In this document: in pieces, positions 22,261-32,864 of the stretch
Position numbering within the stretch: position 1 is the stretch's first letter
Layout of the letters: every line of letters starts with the position of its first letter
Assembly (NCBI GenBank): GCA_032871835.1
Contig: CM065297.1
Coordinates: forward strand, 16,723,098-16,787,097
Direction: 5' to 3'
From: Dipteronia dyeriana
Lineage: Eukaryota > Streptophyta > Magnoliopsida > Sapindales > Sapindaceae
DNA length: 64,000 nt
Position numbers and translations under genes: made by a program
The notes under the pieces: generated by a model
The model's database searches: none
Told to the model about the DNA's origin: nothing
Seen by the model: the letters and a program-made list of their open reading frames with translations, nothing else

Positions 22261-23035
22261 TTTGCTTGAGCATTCAACTCATTTTGCCTTATCACATTTT
22301 TACCTCTTTGGCGTGTAACACTAGATGTCTTGCCTTTTGCATTTGATGATGATGTAGCTTGTCTTTGTCATTGTTGAGTCTTTTCCTTGACCTTCATTGT
22401 TGATGTTGAGGCACCTCTGGTAGCATTCATGGCTTTACCGTTAAAGAGTGTACCAACATTTGAATTGCTACAAGCTTTGGCAAAAATAGATTTGTTAGAT
22501 GAAGGAGTTGATTTTTCATTAACATATCCTAGACCTCTTTTGTCGCTTGAAGGCTTTCCAATCTTAATGAGAGCTTTCACTTTGTTAGAACTAGATAACA
22601 TCTTGTTAATGATCTCTTTAGCTTCATTAAGTTTGTCATTAAGCACTTTCTCTTGATTCTCATGCTCATTTAGTTTTGCTCTAAGCACATTTTCAATTCT
22701 CCTAGCACGATCAAGAGATTCATCTCTTTGCTCAATTTCATGCTTCAAAATACTTAATCTATCATTGCCATCAATCAAGTTTTCTTAAGATTAAGAATTT
22801 TGTCATTTAGATCAATAACACATTTTGAGCTACAATCATAATTTTCTAACTTCTTAGTGAGAGACTTATTGATCTTAGAGATCCTTTCAATTTATTGAAT
22901 AAGATCTTTGATATTTTGATCATCCAAGTCAATAGACTCATCTTCAACAAGAGAAACCACAAAAGAATACATTTCTTTAATCATGATGAAAAAAAATGAA
23001 GATAACAAACACTACAAAGAAGATCTATCTAAGTG
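22261..23035 (-). pseudogene. Element C gag C-terminal coiled-coil part (N-terminus deleted)
   Basis: The minus-strand frames (22368-22778 and a piece to about 22985) encode Glu/Lys/Leu-rich helical sequence, for example RRIENVLRAKLNEHENQEKV, and KPSDKRGLGYVNEKSTPSS, which recurs in element E as KPSDKRGLGFEDDKETSTPS. Directly upstream is the primer-binding site, leaving no room for the gag core (the L-x-G-x-N-Y-x-x-W region seen in D and E). A deletion has removed the leader and the first half of gag. Confidence 0.75.
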
Positions 23036-23047
23036 CGTCAAGACACT

Positions 23048-23062
23048 GACTCTGATACCAAT
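23048..23062 (-). promoter_or_regulatory. Element C primer-binding site (initiator tRNA-Met)
   Basis: Minus-strand ATTGGTATCAGAGTC directly follows the 5' LTR. The TGGTATCAGAG core fits initiator tRNA-Met. Confidence 0.85.
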
Positions 23063-25030
23063 TGAAATTTCCTTTATCTTTATAGAGTGAATATACCTAG
23101 AGAGGGGGGGGGGGGGGGTGAATAGGTATATGTTCCAATTTTTATCTTCTTTTAAAAACAATGCAATTATAACAATGTTTAATGAAAATTGCAAACAATG
23201 ACACACAATATTTACGTGGTAAACCTCCGAAGAGGAAACATCCATGGGTTGATACCACAACCACCGGCAAAAACAAATCCACTATTTCAAATAGAGTTAC
23301 ACACTCAAGCAATCACACGTGCTCTACAAGCTATCACTCTCACTTTATCTTGAACCTAGTGATCTACTAAGTCGACTTTCTATCCAAGAACCCCTGTCTC
23401 TAGGAAGATTCCTTGCTTACCTATCCGGATCCTCTCGACCTTAGGCAAGACTTCTTGCTCAACTATTCGAGTCCTTCTGACTCTAGTCAAGACTTTCTTG
23501 CTCAACAATCCGAGGTCTCACACCTCTTGTCAAGACTTCCTCTTGCTTAGCTATCCAAGTCCTCTCAACTCTAGCTAAGACTTACAATTGCTCAAATCAA
23601 AGAATCACTCTAAGATATGAGACTTTCCACCTCTTCACAAAGCATCTAAGTGATCATGAATGCAAAATGCAAACAAGCACTCAACATAGAAAATGATGAT
23701 CAATAAAGTCTATAGACATGCAACAAGATAGCTAGATTATACTATCAAAGAACAATCACAAATGCATCAATAAGAAGATTAAAGAAGAAAACTAAGAAGA
23801 AGATGATTTTACCAACAAGGATGCAAACCACGAACTGAAGATCAGATCACAAAGAAAAATGTAGACATACTTTGGTTCTAGAATTACTTGGGGTTTGTAG
23901 AACTTTGCAAGACACTCGAAATCGGTTTTTGAATCAAGTGATTCGGAGTAGAAATGAAGAAGTTATCACAAAACAAAAAAATAAAAAATTATGAGAGAAT
24001 TTCTGCACTTGTTCTTCAATTCCCATTTTCTCAACTTCTAATGAATGAGAGGGAATGAGAGGCTTTAAAGAGTGAAAAGCCAAAGGACCATTTGCCCTTA
24101 TTTCATTAGTGTCTCCCCGAGATGGCACGTGGGCATCTCGGGGCAGAGCACTCTTGGGGCCGAGATGGCCACGCGCCATCTCGGGATAGTGCATGGTGAT
24201 GGCTTTGAGCCATTGCACCTCACCCCTTGCGCTCCTCTCACGTTCTTTGACCGTTCTTTGGCCTCCGAACTCCAAATTCGAATCCGTTTGAAAATTAAGA
24301 ACCGGGAATCCTTCACGGACATGTAAATATAAGATACTCAACCTTGAAAATAAGAATTTGACTCGATATACGAAGACAAAGACAATGTATACAACATGAG
24401 TTGAAAGTGTAGTATCTTTGACTTAGAACACGAAATCAATAGTATGAGTAACCGAAAGGATCGGAACTCAATCATGAATGATATAAGACTAAATTCAAGT
24501 TCAATATCCATGTTATACAAACATATACACAAACCAACACATTTCACACAAGAATGCAAACTACATAAAGATAGTCTCCAATCATGCATTTTCCAAAGAC
24601 ATGTTCATTTCATACCAATGCATGAGCATTCAACTTCAAGTGTGTGAAAGTGTTATACCAAATGATGCGCTACAATACAGGGACACAAATGTATGAATTG
24701 TGTGTGTGTGTGCATATAATGATGCACAACTAAGTAGGGATACATATAAATGAATTATGTGTGTGTGCGCAAATAATGATGCACAACTAAGTAGAGACAC
24801 ATATGAATGAATTATGTGTGTGTGCGCCTACTCCTTGCAAGAGGAAGAAGGATCTCGATACCTTAGCATCCAAGAATAGTATCAATCTTCTTGAAGATGA
24901 ACTTTGCGTCATGAGAAGTTATTTTTCTTCCTTGAAGCTCTTATCATCACGAACCACTTAAGCAACTAAACATTACAAAGAAATGACGTTTTGTTATGGA
25001 ATCAAGCCAACACAAATCTAAAACCTAACA
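23063..25030 (-). repeat. Element C 5' LTR (about 1.97 kb)
   Basis: Pairs with 15078-17321 along its length, with the same repeat blocks: G15 run at 23104-23118, 45-50-base units at 23380-23595, GC-rich palindromic block at 24112-24250, and three 62-base GTGTGTGT units at 24660-24830. It lacks about 280 bases present in the other LTR (junction near 23766). The pair differs at scattered bases, so insertion is not very recent. Confidence 0.9.
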
Positions 25031-25465
25031 ACTATTACACATGGTGTGATTCTCCATAGTAATTCATAATTAGAGCTGGGTCATAATATCCGTTATACCC
25101 CTCTAATTACATTTATCCTTTAAGTACCGTTGATTCTCTAATGAACAATAAATCCTATTTCCTTACGGAATTCGGAGAGTGCTCATATTGTCCAAGCCCC
25201 GAATCAACCCTTAAGGGAACTACCATCTACTTCTCACAAGAAGGAGTGGATTCCACTATTGTGTACAAACCTTCCCAGCCATAAGCCATCATTAGTTTAT
25301 ATTTATGAATCTTATCGGTAAACGGATCTTGGTGAGAGATTCATATATATCATGGCCCAGTCTAATATGATCACATCATACAAGATACCTTCATTTCCAT
25401 ATATCATATGAGTGATTCAGGATAGAATCACCGTACATTACGGAATGGACCGCAGCTATCGATTA
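25031..25465 (-). repeat. Element B 5' LTR, segment 2
   Basis: Resumes at ACTATTACACATGG, aligned with 8070-8637 of the left LTR, but about 130 bases corresponding to 8325-8455 are missing. It ends at GATTAA, where element D begins. Confidence 0.85.
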
Positions 25466-27231
25466 AATGATTGGCTTATTTCATGACAAAACACACCACA
25501 TTAGGGAAGATTGTGTAATGGATAGCTTAGGTCCTCATTGGCAAGCTTCCAAGCATCTCCATGACCTCAAGAGCTAAAGGTATATTCACTTAACTTAGCC
25601 TCTTGAAGAGTTTAGGTGCACACACACACCTCATGCATGCTTTGTTGATCTTGCATTTGTGTTGATATTGTTTATATGTGTGCATCTCTTCACAATCACA
25701 CTTGCACTTCATTTATAGATTTAAGTGTGGTATTGTGTTGTGTTCGTGCTTGCACGATGGTGTGCTTGTTTTATCGCTTTGAGTGACAATATGAGAAGGT
25801 CTCATTCTTCTCTTGGTTAGGTTATATGGAGTAAGGTGTCTAGTTTTAAAAGAGTGTATTTCAATGATTTAAATGTTTTTCAAAACTGACCTTTGTATGG
25901 TCTTGTGACCATATATTTTTATACATTGATTCAAAATGAGTTTTGAAATAATCTGTACAAACTAGACACCCATACCTTTCCAACGGCATATTATTCGTAA
26001 TATTACATGAACGTTTGGATTGGTTTTAAAATCTCCAAAGATACCACAAAAACAGGGCATCTCTGTTGTTGTCCGTTTCTGACCTTTGGTCACTCAAATG
26101 ACCATAACGTTTTCTACAGATGTCCAAATCTTGTTTTATAAATTTCAGTAGAAATTAGACTTAAATACCTTTCCAACGGTATATTATACGAAAGGTTTGG
26201 ATGTCGTTTGGTCATGTTTTGGGTCGCTTATAGCTCAAGCTATTGTGCTGTCGTGTTTTTCCAGAGAGCATAGCGACCTCAAGGCGACCTCACTTCCTGG
26301 TCACTCTAAGGTCGCTTCTGACGCCAGAAAATCAGTTTTTTCTCTCCCAAAATGTCGTAGTTTGATTTGGATCATATATATACTTTATCTTCTTCCCCAT
26401 TTCGACCTAGAACTCAGAATTTCCAGATCTTAGTGAGGGAAAGAGTTCCCCTAGTGAGAGAAAGCACCAATCTTACTTCTTTGACTCTCCAAACCCAAAA
26501 CCTATCTCCACCTAGTTAAGCATTGTATGTTTGGTCTTTTATTGACAATTAGGTTGCTAGAATCCTTTTGCATCTAATTGAGTCCTTATGTATAGGCATG
26601 TAGGCATTGTTTGATAACTAGGTTGTTGTATTGCATTATCTACACCTAGTTAAGCATTGTATGTTTGGTCTAACATATTTTGCATTGAGCATTCATTGAT
26701 TATTTCACTTAGACCATATACTCATCATAGAGTCAAAGTCTTGTGGCTTCTAGGTGAAGTTGCACAAGCAAGTCAAGTCTTACAACCAAGGGTAGGTTGG
26801 CAAGCAATTGGTCGGGTATCCACTGTTAATGGCCCGAGGGGTAGAGTAGGAGGTGCTCACGCAAAGAGTAGTGTATTAGGGGATATCACTTGGGTCTGAA
26901 CCAAGAGTGGTAAGTGGTGAGTGGCGGTGTCTATAGCCTGAGGTTGTCGAGAGTGAGAGTCCGAGAATCACTTGAGGGTGTAACCTTTTTCTCATATAGT
27001 GGATTTCTGTGATCGTGTGTGGCTAGCCGAATAGCCCGTGGTTTTTCCCATTTGGAGGGTTTCCACGTAAACATTAAGTGTTATTTATATTTCCGCACTT
27101 TATACTTGATGTTGTATGTTTGTTTTATTTGGTGAATTTTGAATATTGACTAATCAAGAAAAATTGGTAATTAACTTGATTAAAAACCTATTCACCCTAG
27201 GTTATTAGACATGTTTTTATAGGAACTTTCA
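25466..27231 (+). repeat. Element D 5' LTR (truncated, with an internal deletion)
   Basis: Aligns with 30221-32566. Missing relative to the 3' LTR are the first about 18 bases and about 590 bases between about 26515 and 26540 (3' LTR 31258-31862). It ends GGAACTTTCA next to the primer site. A GGTCGC/GCGACC-rich patch is at 26222-26320. Confidence 0.9.
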
Positions 27232-27232
27232 A

Positions 27233-27250
27233 TTGGTATCAAAACTGGTG
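27233..27250 (+). promoter_or_regulatory. Element D primer-binding site (initiator tRNA-Met)
   Basis: TTGGTATCAAAACTGG lies one base after the LTR end. TGGTATCA matches the initiator tRNA-Met site; the following bases differ from the usual GAGC. Confidence 0.8.
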
Positions 27251-27366
27251 CCTAGTTATACTTAGGCGGATCTGTGCTCTGTGTGTGTCGTGCTTTGTGC
27301 ATTTTTGTTTAGTGCTTGCATTTTGTGTTGTTGTATTGCATATGCATTCATATAACCCAAAACACC

Positions 27367-28986
27367 ATGAGTAATTTTGATAGACTAGAGGGTGCTTTGA
27401 TCTCTGAACCACCAATGCTTACCAAGGATAACTACTCCTCTTGGAAAGTGAGGATGGAAGTTTTTTTGTGTGACCTTGATGAGTATGTGTGGATGTGTGT
27501 GGAAGAAGGGTATTCACCTCCCACGAAGACACAAGAGAATGGGGCTTCTATGCCTAAGCCCAAGTCTAAGTGGACAGTTGACGAACTCGAGGCTGCCGAA
27601 TGGAACCCAAAAGGCCTCCGTGCCTTATATTGTGCAGTGGGTGAGGGTCATGCAAAACTCATCCAAACAACTCAAGATGTTCGAGAAGCTTGAGAGATTC
27701 TAAGAGTCATCCATAAAGGCACCGTGAAAGAAGAACACAAAAAATTAGGTACCTCAAAGATCAAGCTTAAATGTTTTGATTGTGGTGGCTATGGGCACAT
27801 CTCCACGGCTTGTGGAAACTCAAAGAGCAAGAGTCGAAGAGGCCAGCCAAAGGCCTACTTTCGTAGTGAAAGTGAAGAATGCTCTTCGGGTTTGGAGGGA
27901 TGTGAATGGAATAACATAGTCTTGCACGCTTTACATAATGACAACTCTAAAGCGGCCACAAGACACCCATCACTCAAGTTCGACATTGAAGAAGCTAGCT
28001 TAGATGATGATTACCATGAGAGCACAAGTGGTAGAAGCTTTAATGAAGAAAGTTCAAGCTCTAAGAACTTAAGTTGTGAAGGGTTTGATTATGAAGACTT
28101 CATCGAAAGTCTTCAAAGGTCCTTGAAAAAGAAAAATGAAGAAATCAAGGAGTTGAAGATGGAAAATCTTCAACTAAGGACCAAGTTAGATGACTCCTTG
28201 AAGATGGACATAGTTGATGTGTCCAAGTATGAGAAGGAGATTGATGATTGCCATCAAAGGATGAAGGCAATGAAGGATGAACTTGCCAACAAAGACAATT
28301 CCTTGAAGATCATCAAGGAGAATGAGATGAGGTGCCTTGGAGAATTGAAGAAAGCCAAGGTCATGCAACCTCAAGCTCAAGGCAAGAAAAGAGCTTTACC
28401 TTCACAACATCCTAGGAGGAAGATTGATCTTGGAGAGACATCCAAGAATGGCCAAGTGAAGGGGCAAATAAAGAATGGAGCTAAACCTCAACAATCAGGA
28501 GCTCTACCTCCAAGCTTTCCTCAACCAAGGAGGCAAGCCAAACAAGCTCAACCAAGGAAGCAATCTTCTCCAACTCAACAACAAAGGAGAAGAGATTCAA
28601 TACCACACCAAAGAAAAGCTCAAAGACATGGGAAATCACCTTTGTCCTCACAAAGGAATGGTATGACCCCTCATTTTATCCCTTCATGTCATTTTTGTGG
28701 TGTTGATGGTCATATTAGACCAAATTGCTTCAAGTACATTAACATGTGTAGAACTAAGAGCATGATTGAAAGAAAAAGGGACAGAGCTAATATGAATGTG
28801 CTTAGGAAAGCTAGTGTTAATGATCCTAGGAGTAATATGATGATCTTGACCACTAGGAATGACAATGTGTCACCTAAGTGGATTAGAAAAGATGAACCCA
28901 CATGCCATTGTGCTAAGGTTTCACCCATATGCTCAACTAAGTCAAATGGACTTGGTAAGTCTATAGGGATTCATACCTCCCATTGA
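27367..28986 (+). pseudogene. Element D gag (Sirevirus-like, two zinc knuckles; internal deletion)
   Basis: Start chosen at 27367 (MSNFDRLEGALISEPPM), which leads into LTKDNYSSWKVRMEVFL, the copia gag entry motif, as in E. A TGA at 27691-27693 replaces a Trp codon (E has AWEIL here). Soon after (about 27715-27730) the rest of the gag core is deleted relative to E. From 27724 the frame is open for 420 codons: knuckle 1 CFDCGGYGHISTAC, Ser/Glu-rich and coiled-coil helices, a Gln/Arg/Lys-rich basic stretch, knuckle 2 CHFCGVDGHIRPNC, then KWIRKDEPTCHC and the stop at 28984-28986. Knuckle 2 matches C's gag end, but protease does not follow. The stop is at the same place in E. Confidence 0.85.
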
Positions 28987-30202
28987 CTTGGTTGGATTTG
29001 ACCCCATTTGGGTAGCTCAAGCAAAGAGAGCGAACTTGCATGATTTGCTATAAGCAAAAAGTTAATTTGTTTTATACTCTTTTGATAATTGCTTGAGATT
29101 CTTAGTTTCACATATATGCTTATATGTTTTTTTTAATAAGTGTGCACCATTGCTTTGTTTTCAATCCATGTCATATTTATGTTCAAACATATATTTTTGG
29201 ACTAGGAGAATTAATTGGGAAGGTACATTTGAATGACCTATAATTTAGCTACATGACATGTGCACTTGCTTTTTAATGACATGCTTTAAAATGATATGCA
29301 TGAATTGAGTTTGATTGCTTTAATGCAAATATGTGTGAGTGCAAATGAGAGGACTAACCGATAAGGATCTTGTATCCATGCAATTAATAATGATTTTATA
29401 TCCAAATTAGTCTTCTCTCTTTTCTTAATAGTGAAACAAGACTACTATCATACGGATAATTATCCGGAAAAATAAAAAAGGGTGCAATAGTCACTCATGT
29501 CTTGGTTTGCCTTTAAGGAATTATATAGTTGCTTTATTTTCAAATTTTTGGAAACTATATCTTGTTTGCATATGACAAAAGGGTACAAATTGGTTTGAAT
29601 TCTTTTGAAAACCCTTTTGATGTTTGCTTTGCCAAATACCATTTGTTTTAGATTTGAATGCAACATGTCTTGCTTGCAAAGCATCCTTGTCACACATTTT
29701 TCTTTAAATCAAACTCCTTGAATTTCTCTTAATTACTTATGTTGTATAAAGTTCGTTTATATGATTATGCATTGTAATTGCGACAATAGCTCTCTTTGCT
29801 AAAGCAACCCGATAGGGGAGCTCCTTTGCCTATCTCATGACAAAAAAGGGAGAAGTCTTGAGAAATATAGGGGGAGCATTGGTTATACTTTGAGGAGAGA
29901 GTTGAGAGAGAGTAACCCATTTAGGGGGAGCATTGCACATGCATATGTTTATATTGCTTTATTGAGTACAATTTCTTTTTATGTTTGTTCACCTCACATG
30001 CACTTGTTCTTGGAAAGTGCTTCTGGCTATTGTATGTAGGTACAATGATAATTGTACAAAGAGATTGAAGATATTGAAGATTTGGATTGTAGGATCGCCT
30101 TTGTAATGTAGAATTAATCTCTTGGACAATAGCTTTATTTTTGTTTTGTATGGATTTATTTATGAGTGGTTGTTTTGTCATGAAATAGCCAAAGGGGGAG
30201 AT
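28987..30202 (+). other. Element D 3' untranslated region with multiple PPT-like blocks
   Basis: No coding sense on either strand. G-rich purine blocks occur at 29813-29820 (ATAGGGGAG), 29843-29854 (AAAAAAGGGAGAAG), 29868-29877 (TAGGGGGAGC), 29922-29931 (TAGGGGGAGC) and at the LTR border 30190-30202 (CAAAGGGGGAGAT), the last being the functional-position PPT. The first 40 bases after the gag stop are conserved in E. Confidence 0.75.
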
Positions 30203-32566
30203 TGTAAGGACCTTGATTTTATGATTGGCTTATTTCATAAAAAACCACACCACATTGAGGATGATTGTGTAATGGATAGATTAGGTCCTCATTGGTGAGC
30301 TTCCAAGCAACTCCATGACTTCAAGAGCTAAAGGTATATTCACTTGACTTTGCCTCTTGAAGAGTTTAGGTGCACACACATATCTCATGCATGTTTGTTG
30401 ATCTTGCATTTGTGTTGATATTGTTTATATGTGTGCATCTATTCAAAATCACACTTGTACTCATTTATAGATTTAAGTGTGGTATTGTGTTGTGTTCGTG
30501 CTTGCACGATGGTGTGCTTGTTTCAGCGCGTTGAGTGACCATATGAGAATGTCTCATTCTTCTCGTGGTTTGGTTATATGGAGTAAGGTGTCTAGTTTTA
30601 AAAGAGTGTATTTCAATGATTTAAATGTTTTTCAAAACTAACCTTTGTATGGTCTTGTTACCATATCTTTTTATACATTGATTCAAAATGAGTTTTAAAA
30701 TATTCTGTACAAACTAGACACCCATACCTTTTCAGCGGTATATTATTCGTAATATTTCATGACCGTTTGGATTGGTTTTAAAATCTCCAAAGAGACCACA
30801 AAAACAGGGCATCTTTGTTGTTGTCCGTTTCTGACCTTTGGTCACTCAAATGACTATAACATTTTCTACAGACGTCCAAATCTTGTTTTATAAATTTGAG
30901 TAGAACGTATACTTCCATACCTTTCCAACGGTATATTATACGAAAGGTTTGGATGTCGTTTGGTCATGTTTTGGGTCGCTTGTAGCTCAAGCTGTTGTGC
31001 TGTCGCGTTTTTCCCGAGAGCATAGCGACCTCAAGGCGACCTCACTTCCAGATCTCCCTAAGAACGCTTATGACACCCAAAAATCAGTTTTTTCTCTCCC
31101 AAAACGTCATAGTTTGATTTGGATCATATATATACTTCATCTTCTTCCCCATTTCGACCTAGAACTCAGAATTTCCAGATCTTTGTGAGAGAAAGAGTTC
31201 CCCTAGTGAGAGAAAGCACAAAGCTTGCTTATTTGACTCTCCAAACCCAAAACCCATCTCCATCTTGCATCATTCTACATCATATGAGTATGGGTGTTCT
31301 TAGTTTCATGACTAGGTAAGTAAGAACTTCATTTAACATCTTTTATTGTTCTTCTTACTCTATATTAGGTGTTTATTGCATGATTAAATACCTAGACTCT
31401 AGTTTATTGCATATATTTTTGAGTCTTGATAACATGATTGGGTTTGTTTGCTGATAGCTTGAATTTAGGACATATTTACCCTTCTCCCTAAGTCTTTATG
31501 CATTGTATTTAGACATATTGATTAGGACTCATTGATTGCATTTTGTGATTGCGTTATAGTCCTTGCCATGCTTAATGACAACTGTGTTGATATGGCTTTT
31601 GTGATAGCTAGCATTTAGGTCATTGTTGCCTCTAGCTAATTAGGTCATATTGATTGCATTTTGATGATTGCATTTAATGACCATGTCATGCTTAATGACA
31701 ACCTATGTTGAAATGGCTTTGTTTGATAACTAGATTGTAATATTGCATATTCATATCTAGTTAAGTTTTTATGTATTGCATTTAGACATTATTGCTTATG
31801 CCTCATTATTGCATTTATTGATTGCAATATTGCCCTTGATTATATGTTGTGACAACTTGTGTTGGTTGGACTTTTATTGACAATTAGGTTTCTAGAATCC
31901 TTTTGCATCTAATTGAGTCCTTATGTATGGGCATGTAGGCATTGTTTGATAACTAGGTTGTTGTATTGCATTATCTACTCCTAGTCAAGCATTGTATGTT
32001 TGGTCTAACATATTTTGCATTGAGCATTCATTGATTATTTCACTTAAACAATATACTCATCATAGAGTCAAAGTCTTGTGGCTTCTAGGTGAAGTTGCAC
32101 AAGCAAGTCAAGTCTTACAACCAAGGGTAGGTTGGCAAGCAATTGGTCGGGTATCCATTGTAAAAGGCCCGAGGGATAGATTAGGAGGTGTTCACGCCAG
32201 GAGTAGTGTATCAGTGGATATCACTAGGGATTGAACCAAGAGTGGTGAGTGGCGGTGTCCATAGCTTGAGGTTGACGAGAGTGAGAGTCCGAGAATCACT
32301 TGACGGTGTAACATTTTTCTCATATAATGGATTTCTGTGATCGTGTGTGGCTAGCAGAATAGCCCCTGATTTTTTCCATTTGGAGGGTTTCCATGTAAAC
32401 ATCAAGTGTTATTTATATTTCCGCACTTTGTACTTGATGTTGTATGTTTGTTTTATTGGGTGAATTTTGAATATGGACTGATCAAGAAAAATTGGTAATT
32501 AACTTGATTAAAAACCTATTCACCCCCTATAGGTTATTAGACACACGTTTTTTTTGGGAACTTTCA
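30203..32566 (+). repeat. Element D 3' LTR (complete, about 2.36 kb)
   Basis: TGTAAGGACCTTG to GGGAACTTTCA. It contains the 590-base segment (31258-31862) lost from the 5' LTR, which holds diverged repeats around GCTTAATGACAAC. The CACCCCCTATAGG stretch at 32521-32533 is the position where C and E carry long C/G runs. Confidence 0.9.
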
Positions 32567-32811
32567 ACTACAAATAAAGTACCCAGTTTTATTGATATCT
32601 ATGGACTCTTTAGATTGCACGTCTCTTACTATATCCATATGTATATGACACTCATATACATAGTTCGAGATTACATATGGCAATCTTGGATGTTAAATAT
32701 ATATGCATAATTTATAAAATAAACAACACAAAAAAAATGAATTGAACTTTTCCTTTTATTTATTTCTTAAATCCATTTATAAATTACATCTTTAGGGCAT
32801 AAACCCCAACA
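32567..32811 (-). repeat. Element B 5' LTR, segment 3
   Basis: Matches 8638-8815 of the left LTR plus about 60 extra bases (32710-32790). It ends CATAAACCCCAACA, the minus-strand LTR start TGTTGGGG, followed by the AAAGA target duplication and element A. Confidence 0.9.
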
Positions 32812-32864
32812 AAAGAAGCCCGAATTAAGGCACAATGATGTAAAGTTCGGTTCAGAAAACTTAC

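Larger units (their letters stand above)
15078..25030 (-). mobile_element. Element C: Sirevirus (SIRE)-type Ty1/copia, nested in B's LTR
   Basis: LTRs at 15078-17321 and 23063-25030, flanked by ATTAT (15073-15077) and ACTAT (25031-25035), a 5-bp duplication with one change. Minus-strand order is PBS, truncated gag, zinc knuckle, protease, integrase, RT, RNase H, long 3' UTR with several polypurine tracts, LTR. The long LTRs, C-rich run near the LTR end, and the integrase (CEPCQLGKQTKVSHKK) and RT (TKWVFRNKTDE) sequences are Sirevirus-like. The gag N-terminus is missing and RT has a catalytic change, so the copy is inactive. Confidence 0.9.
25466..32566 (+). mobile_element. Element D: gag-only Sirevirus-like LTR retrotransposon, nested in B's LTR
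   Basis: LTRs at 25466-27231 and 30203-32566, tRNA-Met primer site at 27233, PPT at 30190-30202. The 3-kb internal region holds gag and then 1.2 kb of non-coding 3' region; no protease, integrase, RT or RNase H. The 5' LTR lacks its first about 18 bases (TGTAAGGACCTTGATTTT) together with the left target-site copy; the right copy is ACTAC (32567-32571), which fits the ACCAC of the intact B LTR. The same pol-less layout occurs in E. Confidence 0.85.
6934..32811 (-). mobile_element. Element B: Angela/Tork-type Ty1/copia retrotransposon, nested in A
   Basis: Minus-strand element with LTRs at 6934-8815 and 13871-32811 (the latter split by elements C and D), flanked by AAAGA duplications (6929-6933 and 32812-32816). 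Read on the minus strand it runs PBS, leader, gag, protease, integrase, RT, RNase H, PPT, which is copia order. The WIVDSGATNHVCSS protease and SCLEGKMTKRPFTGKG integrase stretch are typical of the Angela/Tork group. Each LTR begins TGTTGGGG on the minus strand and ends in CAACA or CGACA; the outermost base at 6934 is A instead of T. All genes are interrupted. Confidence 0.9.

Noticed and set aside
27233..27250. Possible tRNA-Met gene from the TGGTATCA matches
   Set aside because: Only the 12-18 bases complementary to the tRNA 3' end are present at each LTR border, as in primer-binding sites; no cloverleaf.
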